Source: Bacillota bacterium | GTDB lineage: Bacteria > Bacillota > Clostridia > Lachnospirales > Anaerotignaceae | Reading direction: 5' to 3' | DNA: 64,000 nt | Assembly: GCA_019422105.1 (NCBI GenBank) | Contig: JAHZDZ010000013.1 | Coordinates: 23,359-87,358, forward strand | Shown here: positions 27,310 to 36,344 of the stretch, in pieces | How positions within the stretch are numbered: position 1 is the stretch's first letter | Layout of the letters: every line of letters begins with the position of its first letter | Translations under genes and position numbers: made by a program | Notes under the pieces: generated by a model | Seen by the model: the letters and a program-made list of their open reading frames with translations, nothing else | What the model was told of the DNA's origin: nothing | The model's database searches: none

Positions 27310-27382
27310 CATAATACCCCCTAGAAAATTAAAATATATAGACAAACACTGTTCTTTTCATTTTATCGGCTTAAAATGAAAA

Positions 27383-27501
27383 TTCTTTCTATTTTTATAT
27401 AAAAAGCCTCCTTCCGGCAAAGACAAGGTTTATGGCAATAAAAAATTTGATTTCATATACAGATATATAAAATCAAAATCACCTTATAAAAATAGAAAGA
27501 A
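27383..27501. repeat. Small element bounded by 17-bp inverted repeats
   Basis: TTCTTTCTATTTTTATA and its exact complement lie 119 bp apart end to end. Flanks show no obvious target duplication. It could be a MITE-like remnant or a long structured leader of yitT. Confidence 0.4.
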
Positions 27502-27705
27502 CAATGTTTCATCATACAATTTTTGTACTGCTTTAAGCCTTTCTCCCACTCTTGGGACAGGCAGAAAATCCTCCCTTTTCACTAAAAAACTACCAGGGCA
27601 AAAAACAAATCATCTTTTACTGTAAAATAACATATTGTTTTAAACAAAATCGGGTAATATCTTCATTATATAGCAAAAAGGGAAAAAAGCAAGGAAAAGG
27701 CAACA

Positions 27706-27733
27706 AAAAAACAGCTGAAAATAGCTGTTTTTT
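27706..27733 (-). terminator. Intrinsic terminator of noc
   Basis: Perfect 11-bp arms AAAAAACAGCT/AGCTGTTTTTT, 6-nt loop; U-run on both sides. Confidence 0.8.
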
Positions 27734-27763
27734 CGAAAGGAGGAATGGTGCATTTATACAATA

Positions 27764-28597
27764 TTAATCCCTGTAGGGAATCTTGATATTAACCTCATAA
27801 CAGTCCTGTTTTTCTTCTATATCGTAGGTAGCTTCAATGCCGCCTTTGCGCATGATGTCCACAGACTGTTTCAATGTATTGGTAAAAAGGCGAATATCAT
27901 TGAAGCTCCTTTTCACCTTCTGCTCGCTTTTGGGCAGTTTGTCCTGCCGCATTTTATTCAGCGTTGATTCAACCAGCTCTTCCGTCTTTTTTACATTCAA
28001 TTCCTGATCTATCACCTTATAGATAATAACCTTCTGGACTTCCAAATCCGGTATTTTTAATAAAGCTCTGGCATGTCTTTCCGTCAAATCATTTTCCGCC
28101 AGCAGTTTTTTTATTTCCGGGGAAAGTTTCAATATTCTCAGCTTATTCGCAATGGTAGACTGGTTTCTTCCAAGCTTGGCCGCCAGCTCTTCCTGAGTTA
28201 GTCCATAGTCCTGCATTAAATTCTGATACCCCTCCGCTTCCTCTATGTAATGGAGGTTCTGGCGCTGCAGGTTTTCTATCAAAGCCAGAACCGCACTGTC
28301 ATTATCCGAAACATCCACAATAATAGCGGGTATGGTTAAAAGTCCTGCCAGCTGGGAGGCACGCAGACGCCTCTCACCGCTTACCAGCTCATAGCTGCAT
28401 CCATTGATCAAGCGCACATTAATAGGCTGCATAACGCCATATTCCCTGATGGAAGCTGCCAGTTCCTCCAGAGCTGTCTTGTCAAAATATTTTCTGGGCT
28501 GGTACGGATTCGGTCTTATTTTATCTATAGGCAAGTTTTGTATCTTTATTTCCTTTTTGGAAAATTTAAGCTCCGGAAACTTTAAAGCTGCTAACAT
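27764..28597 (-). CDS. noc: ParB-family nucleoid occlusion protein Noc
   Basis: The 277-residue second ParB-type protein shares the CTPase core (PNPYQPRKYFD, GERRLRASQLAG, ENLQRQNLHYIEEAEG) and the helix-turn-helix LTQEELAAKLGRNQSTIANKL. The position next to rsmG is that of Bacillus noc, which prevents septation over the nucleoid. The short N-terminus before the core (MLAALKFPELKFSKKE) alternates hydrophobic and basic residues, compatible with the membrane-targeting helix of Noc. The frame opens further upstream to 28699, but the ATG at 28597 follows AAGGAGAGGGG and gives the expected length. Confidence 0.88.
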   Translation of the reverse strand: MLAALKFPELKFSKKEIKIQNLPIDKIRPNPYQPRKYFDKTALEELAASIREYGVMQPINVRLINGCSYELVSGERRLRASQLAGLLTIPAIIVDVSDNDSAVLALIENLQRQNLHYIEEAEGYQNLMQDYGLTQEELAAKLGRNQSTIANKLRILKLSPEIKKLLAENDLTERHARALLKIPDLEVQKVIIYKVIDQELNVKKTEELVESTLNKMRQDKLPKSEQKVKRSFNDIRLFTNTLKQSVDIMRKGGIEATYDIEEKQDCYEVNIKIPYRD

Positions 28598-28737
28598 AGA
28601 ACCCCTCTCCTTCGTACAGTTTACAATTTGTTGGCATTTCTTTCCTTTTCCTGAATTATACCACATAAGTTTGTGCTGTACTGAAAAATAAGTCGTCATA
28701 AAATAGTAGGGTTCTACATTATATTACATGGAATTTG

Positions 28738-29457
28738 TCACTTTATAGGACTTTTACTCGCCTTACCCGCTTTTCTGGGATACTGTGACGGGGTTTGGCA
28801 TAATTTTTTCAGTATAATTACACTATGGGTAATATCGCTGTTTGGAATCTCAACTTTTTCTGTTTTTTCCAGTTTACATCCAAGAGTGGATATGGCCTTC
28901 TGCGCCTCCATTATTTCCTGGGACACATCAGGACCTTTTAATGATACAAAATATCCGCCGCACTTCACAAACGGCATACAGTATTCACACAAAATGTTTA
29001 GAGAGGCCACCGCTCTGGATACACAGCAATCAAAATGCTCCCTGAGTTCTTTACTCTGGCCGCCATCCTCTGCCCGCATGTGAATACATTCCGTATTTTG
29101 TAATTGTAGGGTACCTATTACCTCCTCCAGAAAGGTTATTCTTTTTTGCAGGGAATCCAGAAGCGTAATATTTATCTGAGGAAACATAATTTTAACCGGA
29201 ATGCCCGGGAAACCCGCTCCCGTTCCCACATCAATAAAGGACATTCCTTCTTTGATGTCAATTGCCGTTAAAAGAGACACACTGTCCACAAAATGTTTTA
29301 ATATAATATCCTTTTCATCGGTAATCGCCGTCAAATTTATTTTTTCGTTCCATTCCAGCAAAAGCTGTTTATAAGTCATAAATTGGCTTATCTGCTTTTC
29401 GCTGATTTCAAATCCCAATTGCAGCATACTGTCCTTCAAAAGCTTTTCTGTATTCAC
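28738..29457 (-). CDS. rsmG: 16S rRNA (guanine527-N7)-methyltransferase RsmG
   Basis: The 239-residue SAM-dependent methyltransferase has INLTAITDEKDIILKHFVDS, motif I FIDVGTGAGFPGIPVKI, LLDSLQKRITFLEEV and SRAVASLNILCEYC. The start codon is GTG at 29457 behind a GGAAGGA-like site. It lies between noc and mnmG as in most Firmicutes. Confidence 0.95.
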   Translation of the reverse strand: MNTEKLLKDSMLQLGFEISEKQISQFMTYKQLLLEWNEKINLTAITDEKDIILKHFVDSVSLLTAIDIKEGMSFIDVGTGAGFPGIPVKIMFPQINITLLDSLQKRITFLEEVIGTLQLQNTECIHMRAEDGGQSKELREHFDCCVSRAVASLNILCEYCMPFVKCGGYFVSLKGPDVSQEIMEAQKAISTLGCKLEKTEKVEIPNSDITHSVIILKKLCQTPSQYPRKAGKASKSPIK

Positions 29458-29513
29458 TAAGTCCTTCCCTCCTAAAAAGCTGCGGTTTTACAGTCAGCAC
29501 AAAAAAAACCTCA

Positions 29514-29555
29514 TAAGCAAAAGGAAGCTTGATTTCTCAAGCTTTCTTTTGCTTA
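29514..29555 (-). terminator. Long terminator hairpin upstream of rsmG
   Basis: 19-bp arms with one G-U wobble (29514-29532 and 29537-29555), 4-nt loop; minus strand continues TGAGGTTTTTTTT. It ends the transcript of the 29726 gene, so rsmG-noc must have its own promoter or depend on readthrough. Confidence 0.85.
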
Positions 29556-29725
29556 CCGCAGCAATATTGTTTTCTCATGGCAGTGCCTACGCAGCGGCCT
29601 TTTTCTCGAATATCTCATTTTAAATAAATTATTTCTTTTTCCATTAAATCGAAAAACAAACTGTTTATTCTGTATTGCTTTAGCAAAACAATTGCACAGT
29701 AACGCGGTTTTCTATGATATATCTT

Positions 29726-30184
29726 TTATTCCTTTTCAATTCTGATTATCTTCCAAATTCCATGATTATCCGGCTCCTCCACCATTTTTACATGGACAAT
29801 TTCTTCATTTTTGCCAATGGCAATGGAAATTGTACTCACCTTTGACCTTTTTTCCTCCTGAAAGGAAAAAAGATACTTATATTTATTCTTGCTGTGAAAC
29901 AATTCGTAAGCTTCCTCCAAATTAACACTGCCGGCAACCATCTTGCTCAGATAGCGTCTGGCTTCCTCCTCATTTTTCTTCTCCAGTGCATCAACAAAAA
30001 ATTTCAAAGTGCCGCTTTGATTCAGCATAGAAAAGAAAGGCTTCTGTTCTGTATTTCTGTTCCTGTCAAACGCAGATGCAGCAAGGGGCAAAGACCGTCT
30101 TTTATTTTGTTCGTATAGCTGCCAAAAAGCCTTCTCTTTTTTTCCATTCCGGCAAAATACAAAAATACCATGGCTCTTTTTCAA
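29726..30184 (-). CDS. Hypothetical protein between mnmG and rsmG
   Basis: The 152-residue soluble protein is of unknown family. The N-terminal 60 residues are basic; the C-terminal part has an alternating pattern (FFVDALEKKNEEEARRYLS, then beta-like HVKMVEEPDNHGIWKIIRIE) resembling small NTF2-like or DUF4829-type domains. Start TTG at 30184 has a perfect AAGGAGGTG 8 nt upstream; no ATG fits. It sits in a normally conserved mnmG-rsmG junction, so it is an insertion relative to Bacillus. Confidence 0.6.
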   Translation of the reverse strand: MKKSHGIFVFCRNGKKEKAFWQLYEQNKRRSLPLAASAFDRNRNTEQKPFFSMLNQSGTLKFFVDALEKKNEEEARRYLSKMVAGSVNLEEAYELFHSKNKYKYLFSFQEEKRSKVSTISIAIGKNEEIVHVKMVEEPDNHGIWKIIRIEKE

Positions 30185-30335
30185 AAGATGCACCTCCTTT
30201 TCAAAATACAACCAAACTTATGAAAAATGACTGCTGCCTGAAAATCAGTTTTTACCAATTATATCACAAAATGAATTGATTCCAGGTATATTTTATTTTA
30301 ATCCACATATTTACAAACCGCTTCTATTGCCATTT

Positions 30336-32237
30336 CTATGATTGTTTTTCTGCTCTGCTTCCCTTCGTCTGCTCCAAATAAATTAAAAGCACAGAAATAT
30401 CAGCCGGAGAGATACCTGTTATTCTGGATGCATGTCCAATTGACTGCGGACGCATATCAGTAAGCTTCTGCACCGCTTCAAGGCGCAGACCCTTAATTTC
30501 ACTGTAATTCAAATCCTGAGGCAAAACTTTATTTTCAAGCTTTTTAAACTGCTCTACCTGTTTTCTTTGCTGGTTGATATAGCCCTCATACTTTATCTGT
30601 ATATTCGCCTGCTCCTGTACTGCCATGTCAAGTGGAGGCCGTTGTCTGTCTATTTCCGCAAGCTTAAAGTAATCAAGCTCCGGCCTTTTCATTAAGTCAG
30701 AGAGCTTCACACCGCTTTTAATTCTGGTGCTCCCATATCCGTCCAAAAACTGTAATACTTCCTCTGTGGGTGTAATGACAGTTTGCTTAATACGGCTGAT
30801 TTCCCGCTGTACCATTTTTTCCTTTTCCTGAAATCTGTCATAACGCTCCTGTGAAATCAAGCCGATTTGATAACCCTTTTCCGTCAGTCTCTCATCCGCG
30901 TTATCCTGCCGCAGCAACAGCCTGTATTCCGCACGGGATGTCATCATGCGATATGGTTCCCTGCTTCCCTTTGTCACCAGATCATCAATGAGAACACCAA
31001 TATAAGCCTCTGAGCGGTCAAGAATCAAGGGTTCCCCGCCCTTCACATACTGGGCCGCGTTAATGCCTGCTATAAGCCCCTGAGCGGCCGCTTCCTCATA
31101 GCCGCTGCTGCCGTTAAACTGACCGGCACTGAAAAGCCCCTGCACGTCTTTAAATTCCAGACTCAGCTTCAGCTGAGTCGCATCAATACAGTCATACTCA
31201 ATAGCATACGCCGTTCGCATTATTTCACAATTCTCCATGCCGATAATAGAACGGTAAACAGCCGCCTGTACCTCCTCAGGCAGAGATGAGGAAACACCTT
31301 GTACATACATTTCCTCCGTGTCCTCCCCCTCCGGCTCTATAAAAAGCTGGTGACGCTTTTTATCTGCAAACCTCACTACCTTGTCCTCTATAGATGGGCA
31401 GTATCTGGGTCCAATACCATCAATTATACCGGCATATAAGGGAGAGCGGTGAAGATTTGCCCGTATAATGTCATTGGTCTTTTCTGTCGTATAGGTAAGA
31501 TAGCAGGGAACCTGATCACGCTTAATTCCCTCCGGTGTATTTTCAAAAGAAAATGGTACAATTTCTTCATCGCCGTTTTGTATTTCCATTTTGGAAAAAT
31601 CAAGGCTCCTTCTGTCGACCCTGGCCGGCGTTCCCGTTTTAAAACGAAAAAGACGTATCCCCATATCCAAAAGGCTCCGGCTTAATTCTGTGGCCGCCTT
31701 CAGACCGTTAGGACCGCTTTGTACAATGGTTTCACCGTAAAGACATCGGGCCATCATATAGGTGCCCATACAAAAAATAACTGCTTTCGCGCGATAAACG
31801 GCGCCGGAGGAAGTCGTGACACCAATTACCCTTCCATCCTCCGCCAGTATTCTGGTTACCTCCGACTGTCTGATTTTCAAATTATCAGTATGCTCAAGCG
31901 TCCTCTTCATTTCAGAGGAATATCTTTTTTTATCCGCCTGCGCTCTAAGGGAGTAGACGGCAGGCCCCTTTCCTGTATTCAGCATTTTCGTCTGAATATA
32001 GGTCTTATCAATATTTTTGCCCATTTCCCCGCCAAGGGCGTCTATTTCTCTGACCAAATGCCCTTTTGAGCTGCCGCCGATTGATGGATTGCAAGGCATC
32101 ATCGCAATGGAATCCAGATTGATTGCAAATAGTATTGTCCTCAGTCCCAGTCTGGCCGAAGCCAATGCGGCCTCACATCCCGCGTGTCCGCCGCCGACAA
32201 CAATAATATCTGCTTTGTCCGCTTCATATGTTATCAT
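30336..32237 (-). CDS. mnmG: tRNA uridine-5-carboxymethylaminomethyl modification enzyme MnmG
   Basis: The 633-residue FAD enzyme forms a complex with MnmE to modify U34 of tRNAs. The FAD-binding motif DIIVVGGGHAGCEAALASAR is at the N-terminus, followed by NPSIGGSSKGHLVREIDALGG, the catalytic PRYCPSIEDKVVRF segment, GQFNGSSGYEEAAAQG and a helical C-terminal MnmE-binding domain (SRITGISPADISVL). A TTG at 32255 is also in frame; the ATG at 32237 gives the standard N-terminus. Confidence 0.96.
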   Translation of the reverse strand: MITYEADKADIIVVGGGHAGCEAALASARLGLRTILFAINLDSIAMMPCNPSIGGSSKGHLVREIDALGGEMGKNIDKTYIQTKMLNTGKGPAVYSLRAQADKKRYSSEMKRTLEHTDNLKIRQSEVTRILAEDGRVIGVTTSSGAVYRAKAVIFCMGTYMMARCLYGETIVQSGPNGLKAATELSRSLLDMGIRLFRFKTGTPARVDRRSLDFSKMEIQNGDEEIVPFSFENTPEGIKRDQVPCYLTYTTEKTNDIIRANLHRSPLYAGIIDGIGPRYCPSIEDKVVRFADKKRHQLFIEPEGEDTEEMYVQGVSSSLPEEVQAAVYRSIIGMENCEIMRTAYAIEYDCIDATQLKLSLEFKDVQGLFSAGQFNGSSGYEEAAAQGLIAGINAAQYVKGGEPLILDRSEAYIGVLIDDLVTKGSREPYRMMTSRAEYRLLLRQDNADERLTEKGYQIGLISQERYDRFQEKEKMVQREISRIKQTVITPTEEVLQFLDGYGSTRIKSGVKLSDLMKRPELDYFKLAEIDRQRPPLDMAVQEQANIQIKYEGYINQQRKQVEQFKKLENKVLPQDLNYSEIKGLRLEAVQKLTDMRPQSIGHASRITGISPADISVLLIYLEQTKGSRAEKQS

Positions 32238-32270
32238 CGTACCTTCATCTCCCAAAACGGAAACTCCGCT

Positions 32271-33665
32271 TTATTTTCCAAGACAGAATTTTGTAAATAT
32301 CCTATCTATAATCTCCTCGTCTACTGTTTCTCCGGTTATCTCACCCAAAGCCCTCAGGGCATCCTGCAAATCCATAGAAATAAAATCCTCCGGCATCTTG
32401 TCCCTGATTGTAGCCAATACTCTTTCCAGACTTTTCTTTGCCTGATACATGGCATTTTTCTGTCTTGCATTATTAATAAAAGCATTTTCACTGACACCGA
32501 TATTACCGCCAAAGAACAATTCTGTCAACCTTTTTGTCAATAGGTTCAACCCGGTGTTCTCAGATACAGAGATAGGAATGATATTTTCCTTCGCCGCAAA
32601 GGGAAGTATATCCTCCTCCGTTACTTTGCTCTCCAAATCAATTTTATTGAGAAGGAACAAAGCGGTCTTTCCCTGTATCATTTGCAGTATTTCCATATCC
32701 TCACTGCTTAAAGACCTAGAAGTATCAATCATCATCAATATTAAATCAGCCTTCAAGGCATAATCCCTGGATTTCTCCACACCCATTTTTTCAACCAAAT
32801 CAGTTGTAGAACGAATACCGGCAGTATCCACAATTTTTACGGGAATCCCCTCAATATTCACATATTCCTCCACAGTATCTCTGGTTGTCCCAGGAATATC
32901 TGTGACGATTGCTCTATCCTCCCCCAAAAAATAGTTCAAAAGAGAGCTTTTTCCAACATTGGGTTTACCCAGTATTACTGTTTCAATGCCCTCCCGTATA
33001 ATTCTGCCCTTGTCGGCATTTTCCAAAAGTGCATTCATTTCATGAAGCAGCTCATTCGTCTGTTTTTCCATACTGCTGTAGGTTTCTTCCTCAATGTCAT
33101 GCTCCGGATAATCTATAATCGCTTCTATTGACGCCGTCATATCCAATATTTTTTCCCTCAAAGCCCCCACCTTTTTTTTCAGGCTTCCTTCCAGCTGACC
33201 GACAGCCTGGTTTCTGGAAAGCTCGGTCTGAGCGTTTATAATATCAATAACCGCCTCTGCCTGCGTTAAATCTATTCGGCCGTTTAAAAAAGCTCTTTTT
33301 GTAAATTCACCCGGTTCCGCCAGTCTGGCGCCGGCATTCAAACAAAGCTCCAGCACCTTTTGCACAACAAACATGCCGCCATGACAGTTGATTTCCACAA
33401 CATCCTCTTTTGTATAGGTTTTTGGCGCTTTCATAACAGTAACCAAAACTTCATCCACTATTTTGTTATCTTTTTTATCCAAAACCGTACCATAAGATAC
33501 GGTATGGCTCTTTTTATCAGCCAGCTTTTTACCATAGGAACTCTGAAATATTTTGTCTGCTGTCTCAATACTTCCCTCACCGCTGATACGGACAATACCA
33601 ATGCCGCCTCTGCCGGCAGGTGTTGATATGGCCGCAATGACATCATTAAAACCCACAGAACGCAT
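32271..33665 (-). CDS. mnmE: tRNA modification GTPase MnmE
   Basis: The 464-residue protein has an N-terminal formyl-THF-binding domain (DVIAAISTPAGRGGIGIVRISG), a helical domain, an inserted G domain with GKPNVGKSSLLN, DIPGTTRD, DTAG and NKID, and the C-terminal active-site tail FCLGK with the conserved Cys. It is partner of MnmG, whose gene follows 33 nt downstream. Confidence 0.96.
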   Translation of the reverse strand: MRSVGFNDVIAAISTPAGRGGIGIVRISGEGSIETADKIFQSSYGKKLADKKSHTVSYGTVLDKKDNKIVDEVLVTVMKAPKTYTKEDVVEINCHGGMFVVQKVLELCLNAGARLAEPGEFTKRAFLNGRIDLTQAEAVIDIINAQTELSRNQAVGQLEGSLKKKVGALREKILDMTASIEAIIDYPEHDIEEETYSSMEKQTNELLHEMNALLENADKGRIIREGIETVILGKPNVGKSSLLNYFLGEDRAIVTDIPGTTRDTVEEYVNIEGIPVKIVDTAGIRSTTDLVEKMGVEKSRDYALKADLILMMIDTSRSLSSEDMEILQMIQGKTALFLLNKIDLESKVTEEDILPFAAKENIIPISVSENTGLNLLTKRLTELFFGGNIGVSENAFINNARQKNAMYQAKKSLERVLATIRDKMPEDFISMDLQDALRALGEITGETVDEEIIDRIFTKFCLGK

Positions 33666-33684
33666 AGTAACCCCTCTTTCTAAA

Positions 33685-33728
33685 AAAACCCGATAATATT
33701 CTTAAGGATTAAGAAATAATCGGGTTTT
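33685..33728 (-). terminator. Terminator between jag and mnmE
   Basis: Arms AAAACCCGAT/ATCGGGTTTT with an inner TTCTTA/TAAGAA stem; minus strand ends in seven U. It separates the rpmH-jag and mnmE-mnmG transcripts. Confidence 0.88.
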
Positions 33729-33735
33729 AATATCT

Positions 33736-34362
33736 CTATTTATTGCTCTTTAATGTAATAACCACATTTCGGTATGGCTCTTCACCCTCCGAGAAAGTAG
33801 TGACGTATTTATCATTCTGCAAGGAAGAATGGATAATTCTTCTCTCATAAGGATTCATCGGCTCCAAAACAACATTGCGCCCTGTCTGTTTTACCTTCTT
33901 TGCCAGATTAAAGGCAAGGGATTCCAATGTCTCTTTCCTTCTTTGACGGTAATTTTCCGTATCCAGTGTAATGCTCATATAAGGAGCGCTTCCCTTATTG
34001 ACTACCAAATTCACAAGATATTGCAGGGAATCCAGTGTTTGGCCCCTTTTTCCTATCAATATGCCCATATCATCTCCGCTGAGATTGATAAAAAGCTGTT
34101 TATCCTTCATTTTAGTCTCAATCTTCACGATAATTCCCATAGCAAGGAATACCTCATGCAGAAAATCCTTTGCCGATTTTTCAGGATTAAATTTTCGTCG
34201 TACCTTTACATGGGCATTTTTTGCACCGAACATGCCTAAAAAGCCTTTGGAACCTTCATCCAACACAGTTATTTCAACCTCATCCCTGGTCAGATGCATT
34301 TCTTTTAACGCTTCTTCTACAGCATCCTCTACGGTTTTCCCCTCTTTTAAAAGCTCCTCCAT
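33736..34362 (-). CDS. jag: RNA-binding protein Jag (KhpB/EloR)
   Basis: The 208-residue protein has a Jag_N domain (1-50, with KTVEDAVEEALKEM), a KH-II domain (about 75-145; MGILIGKRGQTLDSLQYLVN) and an R3H domain (about 148-208; NPYERRIIHSSLQND). It regulates cell elongation and mRNAs with KhpA in related bacteria. It lies 2 nt after yidC, the usual arrangement. Confidence 0.95.
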   Translation of the reverse strand: MEELLKEGKTVEDAVEEALKEMHLTRDEVEITVLDEGSKGFLGMFGAKNAHVKVRRKFNPEKSAKDFLHEVFLAMGIIVKIETKMKDKQLFINLSGDDMGILIGKRGQTLDSLQYLVNLVVNKGSAPYMSITLDTENYRQRRKETLESLAFNLAKKVKQTGRNVVLEPMNPYERRIIHSSLQNDKYVTTFSEGEEPYRNVVITLKSNK

Positions 34363-34364
34363 AC

Positions 34365-35387
34365 TTATGCTGCCTCCTTAGATTCTCTTTCATCCCTGCT
34401 TTTGAATATTTTGGTCATAATCATCTGCTGCGCAATTGTAAACACATTGCTGATTGTCCAGTAAAGGCCAAGGGCCGCCGGCATACTGATGGTCATGACG
34501 CCCATCATAATAGGCATTATCATATTCATCATTTTCATCGTGGAAGCGGTAGGATCATTCGGATCAAGATTCTGGCTTTTTGTCATAAATACTGTCTGCA
34601 GATAAGTGGTGCCGCCGGCCGCCAATGGGACAATAATACCCGGGAAGCCAAGGCCCGCCTTAGATACAAGGTTTAAACCAAATACATATTCTATCTGTGT
34701 TTTCTCTGCCAGTAAAATTGTAAACTGGCTGACAATATCGGAATGCTGCGCCGTCAGCTGGGCTAAAATACCTTCCCAATCGCCTGAAGAGAGCACATTG
34801 ACAAGTCCTACAATATCCTGCTGTACAGCTAAATCCATGGTCATCTTTTTAGCTTCTGCAATAGGTTTTAAAATATCTACTCTCAGCTGCACCGGAATAT
34901 CCAAAATAGCGTTTGCAAGACTGTTATAATTCTGTCCGATTACGTCTACATATAAATAAGGCTGCTGGAATACATAAAATAAAGCATAGAGAATAGGAAG
35001 CTGAATCAGAAGGGGCAGGCAGCCTCCAAAAAGACTGATACCATTTTTCTTCTGAAATTCCTGTATTTCATAAGCCATTCTCTGCTGAGATTCCTGATCT
35101 TTTTTGTTGGCATATTTTGCTTTTATTTTATTCATTTCGGGCTGAAGCTTCTGCATCTTATAGCTGGAATGCAGCTGCTTTGCCATAAGAGGCGTCAAAA
35201 TAAGCTTGACCAGAAGAGTAAAAAGAATAATTGCCACAGCCAGAGATCCTGACTGTAAAAAGCTGTAAATAAAATTGAACAGGGCATTGTAAATAACACC
35301 CATAAATCTCGCAATCGGTCCTACAATGGCCCCCGGCGTTCTGGTTACAGTAAGCATGGCACCAGAGGTTAGAAATGATGTAAACAC
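34365..35387 (-). CDS. yidC: Membrane protein insertase YidC (SpoIIIJ/Oxa1 family)
   Basis: The 340-residue Oxa1-type insertase has five membrane helices. Marks are LTPLMAKQLHSSYKMQKLQPEM with the cytoplasmic coiled-coil loop, SLFGGCLPLLIQLPILYALF and a C-terminal helix GLYWTISNVFTIAQQ. No lipobox Cys is seen at the N-terminus, unlike SpoIIIJ of Bacillus. The loop between helices near residues 160-225 is longer than usual. The start GTG at 35387 is 8 nt from a perfect AAGGAGG. Confidence 0.94.
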   Translation of the reverse strand: MFTSFLTSGAMLTVTRTPGAIVGPIARFMGVIYNALFNFIYSFLQSGSLAVAIILFTLLVKLILTPLMAKQLHSSYKMQKLQPEMNKIKAKYANKKDQESQQRMAYEIQEFQKKNGISLFGGCLPLLIQLPILYALFYVFQQPYLYVDVIGQNYNSLANAILDIPVQLRVDILKPIAEAKKMTMDLAVQQDIVGLVNVLSSGDWEGILAQLTAQHSDIVSQFTILLAEKTQIEYVFGLNLVSKAGLGFPGIIVPLAAGGTTYLQTVFMTKSQNLDPNDPTASTMKMMNMIMPIMMGVMTISMPAALGLYWTISNVFTIAQQMIMTKIFKSRDERESKEAA

Positions 35388-35416
35388 TATTTTGCCTCCT
35401 TAAGTATCGTTCTATT

Positions 35417-35629
35417 TTATGGTACAGGATCATAGCCGCCTTTATGAAAAGGGTGGCATTTTAAAATCCTTCTTATTCCCAGATAACCACCCTTAAAGGG
35501 GCCGTATTTTTGTATCGCCTCAAAAGCGTACTGGGAACAGGTAGGCGTAAACCTGCAGTGAGGTCCTAAATAAGGAGAAATGCAAAGCTGATAAAATCTT
35601 ATGAGCATAAGAAATATCTTCTTCATCAT
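35417..35629 (-). CDS. yidD: Membrane protein insertion efficiency factor YidD
   Basis: About 70 residues with the family motif PHCRFTPTCSQYAFEAI and GPFKGGYLGIRRILKCHPF. It assists YidC, encoded just downstream. The ATG pair at 35629/35626 is preferred over 35641, which would lie on top of the ribosome site. Confidence 0.93.
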   Translation of the reverse strand: MMKKIFLMLIRFYQLCISPYLGPHCRFTPTCSQYAFEAIQKYGPFKGGYLGIRRILKCHPFHKGGYDPVP

Positions 35630-35675
35630 AATACAATTCATCCCTTTTATTTTAAAAGAACGTTTATTTTCAATT

Positions 35676-36017
35676 TTAAGTATTTACCAATAAATTATGC
35701 TTCTTTAATAGATGGCTCAGCGATTTGGAAATTTCCCAAAAGCTAACGTCCTTCGCATTTACACGTGCAATAACAACAATATCATATCCTGGCTTAATTT
35801 CATTTTCAATCAGGCGGTAGCTTTCTCTGATAAGGCGGGTTACCCGGCTTCTGACAACACTTTTTCCGACTTTTTTACTCACTGATATACCCAAATGGTT
35901 GTATTTTTTTTTATTTTTTACGACATACATAACCAAATGCCGGTTTGCCAAAGACTTTCCTCTGTTATATACATATCTGAACTGGTAATTTTTTTTCAGT
36001 GATTCGGTAAAATCCAC
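35676..36017 (-). CDS. rnpA: Ribonuclease P protein component
   Basis: The 113-residue protein has FRYVYNRGKSLANRHLVMYV and the RNA-binding helix KVGKSVVRSRVTRLIRESY; the usual RNR is RSR here. It binds the RNase P RNA for tRNA 5'-end maturation. Between rpmH and yidD as in nearly all Firmicutes. Confidence 0.95.
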   Translation of the reverse strand: MDFTESLKKNYQFRYVYNRGKSLANRHLVMYVVKNKKKYNHLGISVSKKVGKSVVRSRVTRLIRESYRLIENEIKPGYDIVVIARVNAKDVSFWEISKSLSHLLKKHNLLVNT

Positions 36018-36120
36018 TTTCGCATCCTTCCTTTAAAAGAAAAAATAGCCAATCCCGCTACATATTATAAAAGGCCACATGTTTGCGGCCTTATTATACG
36101 TAGTATATCCTATACTATTA

Positions 36121-36255
36121 TTATGCAGACAAAACTTTTCTACCTTTTCTTCTTCTGGCTGCTAATACTTTTCTACCATTTGCAGTAGCCATTCTTTTTC
36201 TGAATCCATGCACTTTGCTTCTCTGCCTTTTTTTCGGCTGAAATGTCATTTTCAT
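36121..36255 (-). CDS. rpmH: 50S ribosomal protein L34
   Basis: 44 residues, read directly from the DNA: begins MKMTFQPKKRQRSKVHGF and continues RKRMATANGRKVLAARRR to a final KVLSA. The length and sequence are those of L34. A full AAAGGAGGTG site precedes the ATG, and a near-consensus promoter lies 61-89 nt upstream. Confidence 0.97.
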   Translation of the reverse strand: MKMTFQPKKRQRSKVHGFRKRMATANGRKVLAARRRKGRKVLSA

Positions 36256-36315
36256 GTGGTACGCACCTCCTTTTATTGCATAGCCTATCCTTGCTTACGG
36301 GCAAGCACTGTTACT

Positions 36316-36344
36316 ATTATATTCAATAATTCAGGCCACGTCAA
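36316..36344 (-). promoter_or_regulatory. Promoter of the rpmH operon
   Basis: On the minus strand TTGACG (36339-36344) and TATAAT (36316-36321) are spaced exactly 17 nt, 11 of 12 consensus bases. Confidence 0.8.

Larger units (their letters stand above)
27310..27763. other. Intergenic region with a widely spaced perfect inverted repeat
   Basis: A 17-bp perfect inverted repeat (27383-27399 and 27485-27501) encloses about 85 nt that contain another short dyad TTTGATTT...AAATCAAA. No gene was seen. The terminator of noc closes the right end (27706-27733). Confidence 0.5.
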
